A DNA stretch of 6,281 nucleotides from Desulfosporosinus sp. UBA5188 (GCA_002413075.1 DHWG01000047.1:1-6281), one strand, 5' to 3'. Shown: positions 1 to 5,762, counted from the stretch's first letter. Notes: generated by a model not told the origin, from the letters alone. Translations and numbers: made by a program.

Positions 1-111
1 ACGTGGCCCTTGTGGCTGTCCTTCTATAGCTGGGCGTGGTTCTTGCGGCTGTCCTTCTATAGCTGGGCGTGGTTCTTGCGGGCGTCCTTCTATTATTGGG
101 CGTGGTTCTTG
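1..111 (-). repeat. 33-bp in-frame tandem repeats in the infB linker
   Basis: Three full 33-bp units lie at 79-111, 46-78 and 13-45, and a fourth begins at 12 and runs off the edge. Each unit encodes eleven residues of the form QEPRPxIEGxP. Units 2 and 3 differ by one base (a third-position CCG/CCA change); unit 1 differs from unit 2 at five bases. Near-identity at the nucleotide level points to recent duplication rather than only protein-level constraint. The total copy number cannot be seen from this window. Confidence 0.95.
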
Positions 112-384
112 TGACCGCACTTCTGTTTTTGGACTCGGTTCTAGCGGTTTTACTTCTTTCACGGTTTCGGAGGTTATTGGCCTCGCGTCTTCAGTATTTT
201 TGTGTTCAGTATGATCCAAATTTGTCTCCTTTGCTTTCGATTGTTTCCGTAAAAGATCTGCATCTTTTTGATCAACCGTACTTAAATGATTTTTCACGTC
301 TGTTCCAATAGCCACGAGTTTTGTCATCACTTCTTTACTACTATAGTTCAATTCTTTTGCTAATTCATGAACACGAATACTCAT
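1..384 (-). CDS. infB: Translation initiation factor IF2, N-terminal part (3' end beyond window)
   Basis: IF2 is the GTPase that brings initiator fMet-tRNA to the 30S subunit and promotes subunit joining. Only the first 128 codons are in the window and the frame is open to base 1. The start ATG at 384-382 follows a G-rich ribosome binding site, GGGGGTGG, at 396-389. The opening residues MSIRVHELAKELN, followed by a short helical domain to about residue 48, are the classic IF2_N domain. From about residue 49 the protein becomes a charged, proline-rich linker. From residue 92 it turns into 11-residue tandem repeats. The GTPase domains lie outside the window. It is the last visible gene of the rimP-nusA-ylxR-ylxQ-infB operon, 44 nt after ylxQ. 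The identification rests on the N-terminal domain plus the conserved gene order. Open frames on the opposite strand are shadows of this low-complexity linker. Confidence 0.95.
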   Translation of the reverse strand, partial: MSIRVHELAKELNYSSKEVMTKLVAIGTDVKNHLSTVDQKDADLLRKQSKAKETNLDHTEHKNTEDARPITSETVKEVKPLEPSPKTEVRSQEPRPIIEGRPQEPRPAIEGQPQEPRPAIEGQPQGPR

Positions 385-428
385 TTAACCACCCCCACAT
401 AATCGTCTCCCACATTACGCTCCAAGCA

Positions 429-725
429 TCAGCTCCTTGCTAGTAAAATAGCCTTAGCAAACCCTTGATCTAAAATAAGCACTGCTGAACGCGGTGAAAG
501 TCCTATTGAATGTCCAAGTTCCAGTTTTGTTCCATTGAGCAAGATTGGTAGCTTTAAATCACCAGCCCATTGACTGTATTTTTTATGAATACCGGGAGCG
601 TCCTCCGCCATGATCAGAAGAAATCCTTTTCTTTTTTTCATCATGGCTTCAACCTGTGCATTGCCAGTAGCAATTTTACCTGCTCCTCGAGCGATCCCTA
701 TTAATGACTGGATTCGTGTATTCAC
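429..725 (-). CDS. ylxQ: L7Ae/L30e-family RNA-binding protein YlxQ
   Basis: This is a 98-residue protein of the ribosomal L7Ae/L30e/S12e/Gadd45 family. Members are small alpha-beta-alpha sandwich proteins that typically bind kink-turn RNA; the cellular role of the YlxQ branch is not well fixed. The N-terminal segment SLIGIARGAGKIATG (residues 7-21) is the family hallmark, and a hydrophobic strand FLLIMAEDA (35-43) follows. The start is GTG at 725-723. It overlaps the ylxR stop in a GTGA arrangement, so translational coupling is likely. A ribosome binding site of the form GGAAGGGAAG lies within the last codons of ylxR, eight bases upstream. Its position between ylxR and infB is the standard Firmicute arrangement. 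Length is normal for the family. Confidence 0.9.
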   Translation of the reverse strand: MNTRIQSLIGIARGAGKIATGNAQVEAMMKKRKGFLLIMAEDAPGIHKKYSQWAGDLKLPILLNGTKLELGHSIGLSPRSAVLILDQGFAKAILLARS

Positions 726-985
726 GTAGAAATCTTCCCTTCCAGGTGTGCAAATACTTCCGGATCAACATCAACTCCGAAAGCCTTGCTAAATCTACGC
801 TCTTTAACCGCGGTTTGAAAACAGATTAGGTTAGAACAAAGATATGCGCCACGACCATTCCGTTTTCCAGTTGGATCGAGTTCAATAGCCCCCTCAGGAG
901 TTCTAACTATTCTCAAGAGCTCTTTCTTGGGCTTCATCTGTTGGCAGCCCAAACACAACCGCAACGGAATTTTCCGTGTCTTCAT
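722..985 (-). CDS. ylxR: YlxR/RnpM family RNA-binding protein (DUF448)
   Basis: This is an 87-residue basic protein of the YlxR family. In Bacillus subtilis the homologue has been described as a modulator of RNase P (RnpM); applying that role here is inference. Visible signatures are KIPLRLCLGC at residues 5-14 with a CxxC pair (C11, C14), the basic KPKKELLRIVRTPEG block (18-32), DPTGKRNGRGAYLC (37-50), and a further cysteine at C55. The start ATG at 985-983 lies only four bases after the nusA stop. Its ribosome binding site, AAGGGG, sits inside the lysine/glycine-rich end of nusA. Its stop overlaps the ylxQ start. Length and neighbours are typical. Confidence 0.93.
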   Translation of the reverse strand: MKTRKIPLRLCLGCQQMKPKKELLRIVRTPEGAIELDPTGKRNGRGAYLCSNLICFQTAVKERRFSKAFGVDVDPEVFAHLEGKIST

Positions 986-989
986 ATTC

Positions 990-2285
990 CTACCCCTTCC
1001 CTTTCTTCTTTTTCTCCTTAGAGTTTATTATTTCATCAACTTGTAAATCTTTCACTATCTCACGTGGAGCTTTTTCAGGAACTCCTTCGGTAACTTTCTG
1101 CGTTTCATCGACCATTGCTTCAATACTTTGTCCGCTTTCCTCATATTCCTGATAGTTGTCAGCTTCGACGAACTCATCACAATCTGAGTATTCCTCAAAC
1201 TCGTCATAAGCTTCATACTCTTCTTCTAGTACTTGAGGAATAACATTTTGTGTACTCGCTTGGGATTCACTTTTAATGTCAATTTTCCACCCCGTGAGTT
1301 TCGCGGCTAGACGAGCATTTTGACCTTCTTTCCCAATCGCCAAAGAAAGCTGATAATCGGGAACCACAACAATGGCAACCTTCTCATTGAGTTTAGGATA
1401 AACTCCCACGACCTTAGCAGGAGACAGTGCATTCGCCACAAACTCCTGGGGATCCGTGGAGTAGTTCACAATATCAATCTTTTCCCCTTTTAATTCTGTG
1501 ACAATGGTTTGAACACGCGCACCCTTTGGTCCAACACAGGCTCCAACAGGATCAACATTAGAATCACGCGAATAAACGGCGATTTTAGAACGAGCACCTG
1601 CTTCACGGGAAACGCCCTTAATTTCCACGATACCATCATGAATTTCCGGCACTTCAAGTTCAAATAAACGCTTTATCAGTCCCGGATGCGTTCTGGACAG
1701 CATAATTTGCGGTCCTTTCGTTGTCTTTTTAACCTCCAGGACATACGTTTTAATACGCTCAAACGATTGATACACTTCTCCAGGGATTTGTTCCTGGGCA
1801 GGAAGGACTGCTTCTATCTTCCCCAGATCGATAATAACATTCTTCTGCTCATAGCGTTGAACAACCCCGGTCACAATATCGCCTTCACGATTCACATATT
1901 CATCATAAATCATGCCACGCTCAGCTTCTCTAATGCGCTGAACCACGACCTGCTTGGCGGTTTGAGCGGCTATTCGTCCAAAGTCACGGGGAGTAACAGC
2001 ATATTCGACAATGTCTTCAAGTTGATAATTTGGGTCTATTTTACGCGCATCTTCCAATCCAACTTGAGTTCGATCATCCTCCACGATTTCAACAACGGTT
2101 TTGCGGGCATACACTTTAAACTCTCCAGTTGAACGATCAATAAGAACTCGGACATTTTGTAATGATCCGAAATTCTTCTTGTACGCGGAAATCAGCGCTG
2201 CCTCAATTGCCTCAAATAGAATCTCCGCAGAAATTCCCCGCCCTTTTTCTAACTCATGAAGGGCCTCGATGAACTCCATATTCAT
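990..2285 (-). CDS. nusA: Transcription termination/antitermination factor NusA
   Basis: NusA binds RNA polymerase and nascent RNA and modulates pausing, termination and antitermination. The 431 residues read in order: RNA-polymerase-binding N-terminal domain (about 1-130), S1 domain (about 135-200), KH1 (about 225-290, GxxG loop GPKG at 252-255) and KH2 (about 300-345, loop GKEG at 318-321). The core is fully conserved in form. After residue 350 there is a strongly acidic, tyrosine-rich tail (about 353-385), a linker, and a basic end KEKKKKGKG. The Bacillus protein stops soon after KH2, so this tail is an addition; it does not look like the acidic repeats of E. coli NusA. The ATG at 2285 lies 11 bases after a perfect AGGAGG (2302-2297). 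A second Met at codon 3 is farther from it and less likely. Confidence 0.97.
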   Translation of the reverse strand: MNMEFIEALHELEKGRGISAEILFEAIEAALISAYKKNFGSLQNVRVLIDRSTGEFKVYARKTVVEIVEDDRTQVGLEDARKIDPNYQLEDIVEYAVTPRDFGRIAAQTAKQVVVQRIREAERGMIYDEYVNREGDIVTGVVQRYEQKNVIIDLGKIEAVLPAQEQIPGEVYQSFERIKTYVLEVKKTTKGPQIMLSRTHPGLIKRLFELEVPEIHDGIVEIKGVSREAGARSKIAVYSRDSNVDPVGACVGPKGARVQTIVTELKGEKIDIVNYSTDPQEFVANALSPAKVVGVYPKLNEKVAIVVVPDYQLSLAIGKEGQNARLAAKLTGWKIDIKSESQASTQNVIPQVLEEEYEAYDEFEEYSDCDEFVEADNYQEYEESGQSIEAMVDETQKVTEGVPEKAPREIVKDLQVDEIINSKEKKKKGKG

Positions 2286-2320
2286 TTTTCCATGTTCCTC
2301 CTCATTCTATAAACAATAAA

Positions 2321-2779
2321 CTAAAAATCCAGTGCCAAATGAGTTTTTTTCTCCAAGGCGCGTGGAATTGCCACACGCTTCTTCTCATATTCCAAAACGA
2401 TTTCATCGTTTATTAAGCCTATTAGATTCCCTGAAAACTCCTTGTACCCTTGAAACGGAGAAGTCGTGTGTACCGTCACCAAACTTCCCTGGAAACGGAT
2501 AAAGTCTTCTTCTTTTTTCAGAGGACGTTCTAGCCCAGGTGACGAGACTTCTAGCATGTACGCTTGTGGAATAGGATTGTTTTGATCAAGCATCTCACTC
2601 ACCATGTGACTGACGCCTGAACAATCATCCATGTCCACGCCACCGTCTTTATCAATATAAAGGCGCAGATACCAATGGGCGCCTTCCCTTATATACTCCA
2701 CATTCACTAGTTCGAGCCCTTTTTCTCTAACCATTGGCTCCACCAGTAACCCGATCCGTTGTTCCATTGCTTCATTCAT
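2321..2779 (-). CDS. rimP: Ribosome maturation factor RimP
   Basis: RimP assists assembly of the 30S ribosomal subunit, acting in the cytoplasm during maturation around S12. The 152-residue length is normal. The N-terminal alpha/beta domain (about 1-80) contains the strand YLRLYIDKDGGV (37-48). The hallmark LEVSSPGLERPL (76-87) marks the hinge into the C-terminal SH3-like domain (about 88-152). The ATG at 2779-2777 is supported by AAGGAG at 2794-2789, nine bases upstream. An in-frame Met four codons later is too far from it. It is the first gene of the operon, preceded by a clear promoter and a hairpin leader, and is followed by nusA after 35 nt. Confidence 0.95.
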   Translation of the reverse strand: MNEAMEQRIGLLVEPMVREKGLELVNVEYIREGAHWYLRLYIDKDGGVDMDDCSGVSHMVSEMLDQNNPIPQAYMLEVSSPGLERPLKKEEDFIRFQGSLVTVHTTSPFQGYKEFSGNLIGLINDEIVLEYEKKRVAIPRALEKKTHLALDF

Positions 2780-2829
2780 GTGAACTCGCTCCTTGAGTTA
2801 TACTTAAGACACGACGATTTGGACAAACG

Positions 2830-2855
2830 AAGGAGCGGGCTAGAACCCACTCCTT
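2830..2855 (-). promoter_or_regulatory. Hairpin in the rimP-nusA-infB operon leader
   Basis: Read as minus-strand RNA, AAGGAGUGGG (2855-2846) and CCCGCUCCUU (2839-2830) form a 10-bp stem with a 6-nt loop. One pair, at 2849/2836, is a G-U wobble that exists only in the minus-strand transcript; on the plus strand it would be a C-A mismatch. This fits an RNA element of the operon leader. No clean U-run follows (CGUUUGUCC), so it is not a plain terminator. The AAGGAG in the 5' arm mimics a ribosome binding site. From memory, similar stems of the GAGUGGG/CCCACUC kind precede rimP in other Firmicutes. The function is unknown to me. Confidence 0.7.
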
Positions 2856-2885
2856 ACCAGCAATCTACACAAATTTCCTTTAACT

Positions 2886-2914
2886 AATATATCATATCCA
2901 TAGGACATCTGCAA
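2886..2914 (-). promoter_or_regulatory. Extended -10 sigma-A-type promoter for the rimP operon
   Basis: The -35 box TTGCAG (2914-2909) and -10 box TATATT (2891-2886) are separated by exactly 17 bases. A TG one base upstream of the -10 box makes it an extended -10. Transcription would start near 2879, giving a leader of about 100 nt that carries the 2830-2855 hairpin. It lies between the binding-protein stop (2964) and rimP, where an independent operon promoter is expected. I see no terminator between 2964 and this promoter, so some read-through from upstream is possible. Confidence 0.7.
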
Positions 2915-2915
2915 C

Positions 2916-2927
2916 CTAAGCGCTTAG
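2916..2927. repeat. 12-bp perfect palindrome abutting the rimP -35 box
   Basis: CTAAGCGCTTAG is a perfect 12-bp palindrome. Tolerating one mismatched pair, the symmetry extends to 18 bp (2913-2930). It starts two bases upstream of the -35 hexamer of the inferred rimP promoter, so it could be a regulator site. It is a weak candidate for a terminator of the upstream gene, because a four-base loop would leave only a four-pair stem and no U-run follows. Confidence 0.4.
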
Positions 2928-2963
2928 CTTTTACTCTAGAAAACAGTCGCCTTGGTATGCTTG

Positions 2964-3869
2964 CTAAATTAGGCCTTGTGCTTTAAGCCATTCGTTGGCA
3001 ACATCTTTGGAAGCCTTCTTGTCCAGGTCAACCTTAGCATTAAGTTGCTGCATTGTTTTATCATCAAGCTTGCCTGCTAATGAGTTGAGAGCCTCTGCTA
3101 GCTCCGGGTGTTTCGTTAAAGTATCATTACGCACGATAGGCGCCGCGTAATATGGTGGGAAAAAGTTCTTGTCATCCTTTAGTACCTGTAAATCGAAGGC
3201 CACAATTCTTCCGTCCGTGGCGAAGGCGTCACACACATCTGCTTTACCATCTTTGACAGCACCATACATAAGACCTGCATCCATCCCACTTGTTTCCTTA
3301 AATTTCATGTTATAGGTTTTCTGTACACCCTTATACCCGTCTTCCCGTTCTAAGAATTCTGGTTCAGTCACCAATTTCAAATTAGGCGCTTGCTTTGCAA
3401 GATCACTGAGTGTTGCGATACCAAGCCTTGTGGCCTCGGATTTCCGCATTGAGAGTGTATAAGTATTATTAAACCCAAAGGTCTTGAGCCAGGTAATGCT
3501 TTTCTTTTCTTTGTACTCTTTGCTTACCTTATCAAGAACGGCAACGGGATCATTCATCGGCGGTTGTTCAAGTTGAACGGTCAACGCTGTCCCAGTGTAT
3601 TCAGGATACATGTCGATATCGCCTCTGTCTAAAGCTTTTGAAACAACCAAGGTTCCACCGAGCCAGGTTTTAGTTTCAACTTTAAGACTTGTTTTAGCCT
3701 GGATCACTCCAGCCATTAGGTAGACTAAAATGTCTTGCTCCGTAAAATTCTTGCCACCAATTTTCACGGTGTCCCCCGCTCCGCTTTTTCCTTTAGTTGA
3801 GCAACCTACTAAACTAAAAGTCAAGAGTAATATAACCGCTAAAATCCCGTATATTTTTATACTCTTCAT
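2964..3869 (-). CDS. Glycine betaine/carnitine/choline-type ABC transporter substrate-binding lipoprotein (OpuAC family)
   Basis: This is a 301-residue extracytoplasmic solute receptor of the OpuAC/ProX (OpuCC, OsmF-like) family, which delivers compatible solutes to an ABC importer. Residues 1-23 are a lipoprotein signal: basic start, hydrophobic core and lipobox LVGC with C23 as the lipidated residue. Family hallmarks follow in order: GGKNFTEQDIL (38-48), MYPEYTGTAL (87-96), FGFNNTY (131-137), EFLEREDGY (171-179), ATDGRI (217-222) and FFPPYYAAPIVR (236-247). Candidate aromatic-cage residues for a quaternary amine are Y88, Y91, Y137, Y202, Y240 and Y241; this is inference from the family. The ATG at 3869 follows a perfect AGGAGG (3882-3877) by seven bases. 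No permease or ATPase gene adjoins it: rimP lies downstream and an IS element upstream. The exact solute cannot be read from sequence alone. Confidence 0.88.
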   Translation of the reverse strand: MKSIKIYGILAVILLLTFSLVGCSTKGKSGAGDTVKIGGKNFTEQDILVYLMAGVIQAKTSLKVETKTWLGGTLVVSKALDRGDIDMYPEYTGTALTVQLEQPPMNDPVAVLDKVSKEYKEKKSITWLKTFGFNNTYTLSMRKSEATRLGIATLSDLAKQAPNLKLVTEPEFLEREDGYKGVQKTYNMKFKETSGMDAGLMYGAVKDGKADVCDAFATDGRIVAFDLQVLKDDKNFFPPYYAAPIVRNDTLTKHPELAEALNSLAGKLDDKTMQQLNAKVDLDKKASKDVANEWLKAQGLI

Positions 3870-3892
3870 TAATTTTCCTCCTCAAATAGTTT

Positions 3893-3919
3893 TAACTTAA
3901 GTGATTATCGCTTAAGTTA
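3893..3919. promoter_or_regulatory. 27-bp inverted repeat, candidate operator of the binding-protein gene
   Basis: TAACTTAAG (3893-3901) and CTTAAGTTA (3911-3919) are perfect inverted copies. The symmetry continues inward to 12-bp arms with one mismatched pair around a TTA centre. It sits 10 bp upstream of the AGGAGG and 23 bp upstream of the start codon, where a dimeric repressor would block transcription. It is too AT-rich and lacks a U-run to act as a terminator. No convincing -35/-10 pair could be fixed in the AT-rich stretch 3920-4013, so the promoter position is open. Confidence 0.5.
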
Positions 3920-4007
3920 CTTAATTAGCCCTGCTACCTCTAGGCGTTACCTTAATCTCAATATATAAATAAACCGAAAATAGATTATTTACTCTATTTT
4001 TAGGATA

Positions 4008-4013
4008 TATTCT
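4008..4013. repeat. IS target-site duplication, left copy
   Basis: TATTCT directly abuts the left terminal inverted repeat. It matches the six bases abutting the right terminus at 5627-5632. Confidence 0.75.
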
Positions 4014-4035
4014 CTTAAGTTTCGCACCCTCTGAA
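4014..4035 (+). repeat. IS left terminal inverted repeat
   Basis: This end reads CTTAAG-TTTCGCAC-CCTCTGAA inward. It matches the right end at 17 of 22 positions, including an uninterrupted TTTCGCAC core and a shared TGAA at the inner edge. It lies 11 bp beyond the transposase stop. Confidence 0.85.
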
Positions 4036-4046
4036 TCCCTGTTTTT

Positions 4047-5539
4047 CTAATTTCCAGGTAGCCTAAATGACATTGTTACATTTTGATTATTAAGGTAACT
4101 AGCTTTTTCAAGGGCTTTTAGCTGATTAGTAAGAAAAGAATCCTCAAATAGCTCTTTCAAGCACTCATATTCATGGGAATTCCTAAATTCCAAAAGGTCC
4201 ACTAAACCGGACTTGGTGATGCTTGTGATCACCACTTGCAGTAAATCATCAAATAATTCCCAGAATCGTTCCGCTACATTCTTCTCAATAAGTTCGTCTT
4301 TGATCTCAGCAAACACACCATCCAGGGATTCATAGGCGTTCACTTGACGAAAGTAGGCCAGCAGAGTATAGAGAGAACATAACAAGTTGTAATATGAGCG
4401 ATTTGAGCATCAAAATCCCTTGATTGACAAGTGCCCAATTTCAGGTACTGTTTCGTTTCCTTAAAAAAGACTTCAATGCTCCAACGGACACTGTAAATCT
4501 CCAACATGCTCAATAAACTAAGGGAAGTGTCGGTCGAGAGAAACAACCTCCATTTTTTCTGATAGGGAAAACGGCAAAAATACAATTTAGCTTGCCCTAT
4601 CCCTTCATAATCAACAACGGCTTCGAAGTAACGGGTATTTCGCTTGCGACAACGTTTTTCTTGACCCTCATTTTTCAAAACACTTTGAAATTCCTTAGCG
4701 TTGAGGTAACCCTCTTTGTACAGATACTTTCGACCATCTTTACGAACCCCACAAATCAAATGCATCGGATTTTTGCCCAGTTCCCGAACCGTTTGAATGA
4801 ACTCGTGGCTACTGAACCAGCTGTCAACAAGTACATAGTTGGCCTTAAACCCCTGTTTCACAGCACGTTTCAACATGGCAAGACCGTTCGTAATTTTGCT
4901 AACATGGCACTCCCTGATGCGTTTCGCCCCAGCAGATTTTGGATCTCTCAGTTTTTTGTACTGCTCTTTGCGGTGCCGAGCCTTCGTTAGTGCCTTTTCT
5001 GCTTGAAGGGTGAAGTCCAGAGGCTTGAAGATTTTACCGTCGAATAAACCAAGTGTTAGATTTTTAAAGCCTAATTTAATACCTTTCCTCCCTGCAACAT
5101 GGTCAAATACCATGCTAACCTGTTCAATTCTTCGACCTGTCTTGGAGTGGGTTGTATCATCCAGAATAAAAGCAGACTTGTTATCCACTTCATTCGTAGG
5201 ATTAACCAATCGTTGAAACTGCTTGGCCATAACGAGCAGTAAGGCTCTCCATGGCATCTTTTCATTATTTTTAAGTCGATAGATGGAGTCTTTTTTCATA
5301 GTGGTAACCTTTTGAAAATCACTTTTGTATAAAGCGTGGACACTTTTCAGTAACATTAGAGGCAACATCAACATAAGCCTAAGGATTTCAGAAGTACTAT
5401 AGCCCGCCTGTTTTTGAAAGCTAATTTGCCAGCACAGTGTTTTAAGCTTGAAGGTCTTCATAACTTCACATATAATATTGTTAATCGAGTAACCATGGTT
5501 TTGGAGCACGTTTTCAATTTCTTTGACAGGTTTCCGCAT
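4047..5539 (-). pseudogene. IS4-type DDE transposase, interrupted by one frameshift
   Basis: The transposase catalyses cut-and-paste movement of the element. The first frame runs from ATG 5539 to a stop at 4340. The remainder lies in a second frame that is open from 4385 (a TTG codon) to the stop at 4047. The catalytic triad is intact in the first part. Numbering from an upstream in-frame TTG at 5587, it is D143 or D144 in FILDDT, D255 in VLVDSW and E372 in YSVRWSIEVFFKETK, where Y365, R368, E372 and K379 make the IS4 signature. The ATG at 5539 is preferred over the TTG because GAGGTG (5550-5545) lies five bases upstream of it. The break is at a CT run (4376-4370). Removing one CT joins the frames as CYVLYTLLAYF and restores a 496-residue protein, as expected for intact relatives. 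The lost part is the C-terminal helical region after the catalytic glutamate. Confidence 0.87.
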
Positions 5540-5577
5540 GATAACACCTCTTTTTTGGTTGTTTTGGTTAGCACTTA

Positions 5578-5586
5578 ATTTTACCA
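5578..5586 (-). promoter_or_regulatory. Possible extended -10 promoter of the transposase
   Basis: TGGTAAAAT (5586-5578) matches the extended -10 pattern TGnTAnAAT-like, but I see no good -35 box at 17 bases. It would start RNA near 5571, about 30 nt before the ATG at 5539 and downstream of the alternative TTG at 5587. It lies in the outer arm of a TTTTGGT/ACCAAAA inverted repeat (5562-5568 and 5583-5589), which may lower its activity. Confidence 0.35.
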
Positions 5587-5604
5587 AAAACCGAGGCTGG
5601 CTAG

Positions 5605-5626
5605 TTCACTGAGTGCGAAAGTTCAG
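5605..5626 (-). repeat. IS right terminal inverted repeat
   Basis: Read inward from 5626 on the minus strand this end is CTGAAC-TTTCGCAC-TCAGTGAA. It pairs with 4014-4035 at 17 of 22 positions. It lies upstream of the transposase gene. Confidence 0.85.
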
Positions 5627-5632
5627 TATTCT
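5627..5632. repeat. IS target-site duplication, right copy
   Basis: TATTCT is identical to 4008-4013 and directly abuts the right terminal repeat. Removing the element and one copy would restore the ancestral spacer between the binding-protein gene and the gene at 5763. Confidence 0.75.
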
Positions 5633-5637
5633 ATAAG

Positions 5638-5677
5638 CTTGTTATATTTACCCTAATATAGGCTGAATATATACAAG
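5638..5677. repeat. AT-rich imperfect inverted repeat in the spacer
   Basis: CTTGT-T-ATAT (5638-5647) can pair with ATATACAAG (5669-5677) with one bulged base. Inside it, CCTA and TAGG (5652-5655 and 5659-5662) form a second small stem. It belonged to the upstream region of the binding-protein gene before the IS arrived. It could be a regulatory site or chance symmetry in AT-rich DNA. I see no gene between 5633 and 5762. Confidence 0.25.
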
Positions 5678-5713
5678 TGAAGCTATGATATTTATTCACG
5701 TTTTTACATACGT

Positions 5714-5739
5714 AAAAAGGCCGCTTTTTTGCAGCCTTT
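5714..5739 (-). terminator. Rho-independent terminator of the gene ending at 5763
   Basis: In minus-strand RNA, AAAGGCUGC (5739-5731) pairs with GCGGCCUUU (5724-5716) across an A6 loop. That gives a 9-pair stem with one U-G wobble (5733/5722) that exists only on this strand. A run of five U (5718-5714) follows. The hairpin starts 23 bases after the stop codon. A second short palindrome, TTTTTAC/GTAAAAA (5701-5718), overlaps the U-run. Confidence 0.8.
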
Positions 5740-5762
5740 ACCTCAAGATTTATGGTACGCCT

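Larger units (their letters stand above)
4014..5626 (-). mobile_element. Complete insertion sequence, IS4 superfamily, 1613 bp
   Basis: The element is bounded by 22-bp imperfect terminal inverted repeats (4014-4035 and 5605-5626), with a perfect 6-bp direct duplication TATTCT on each side. It carries one transposase gene in two frames. The transposase has the Y-(2)-R-(3)-E-(6)-K signature of IS4-type DDE enzymes. I do not assign it to IS4 proper or to a related family such as IS1634 or ISDol1; the 6-bp duplication and termini starting with C would help in ISfinder. Both ends and the duplication are preserved, so the insertion has not been eroded at its edges. The frameshifted transposase may leave it unable to move without help from an intact copy. 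Confidence 0.9.

Noticed and set aside
1..111. Possible CRISPR array
   Set aside because: The 33-bp units are contiguous with no spacers and stay in frame within infB.
69..311. Plus-strand open frame rich in Leu and Val
   Set aside because: It is the mirror of the infB linker repeats on the minus strand; the apparent hydrophobic protein comes from reading the repeats backwards.
1686..2132. Plus-strand open frame of 148 codons
   Set aside because: It lies wholly inside nusA, which is certain, and has no ribosome binding site or recognisable protein features.
3896..4019. Three CTTAAG motifs near the binding-protein gene taken as a repeated operator
   Set aside because: The one at 4014-4019 is the outer end of the IS terminal repeat, so only the pair at 3893-3919 is native.
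4592..5216. Plus-strand open frames within the IS
   Set aside because: They are antisense to the conserved catalytic part of the transposase and resemble no known accessory gene.
5071..5265. Second minus-strand open frame inside the transposase
   Set aside because: It is an alternative frame of the region encoding the first catalytic Asp; the real frame carries the FILDDT motif.
5540..5587. N-terminal extension of the transposase to TTG at 5587
   Set aside because: The TTG has no ribosome binding site, overlaps the possible -10 box, and the ATG at 5539 has GAGGTG five bases upstream.
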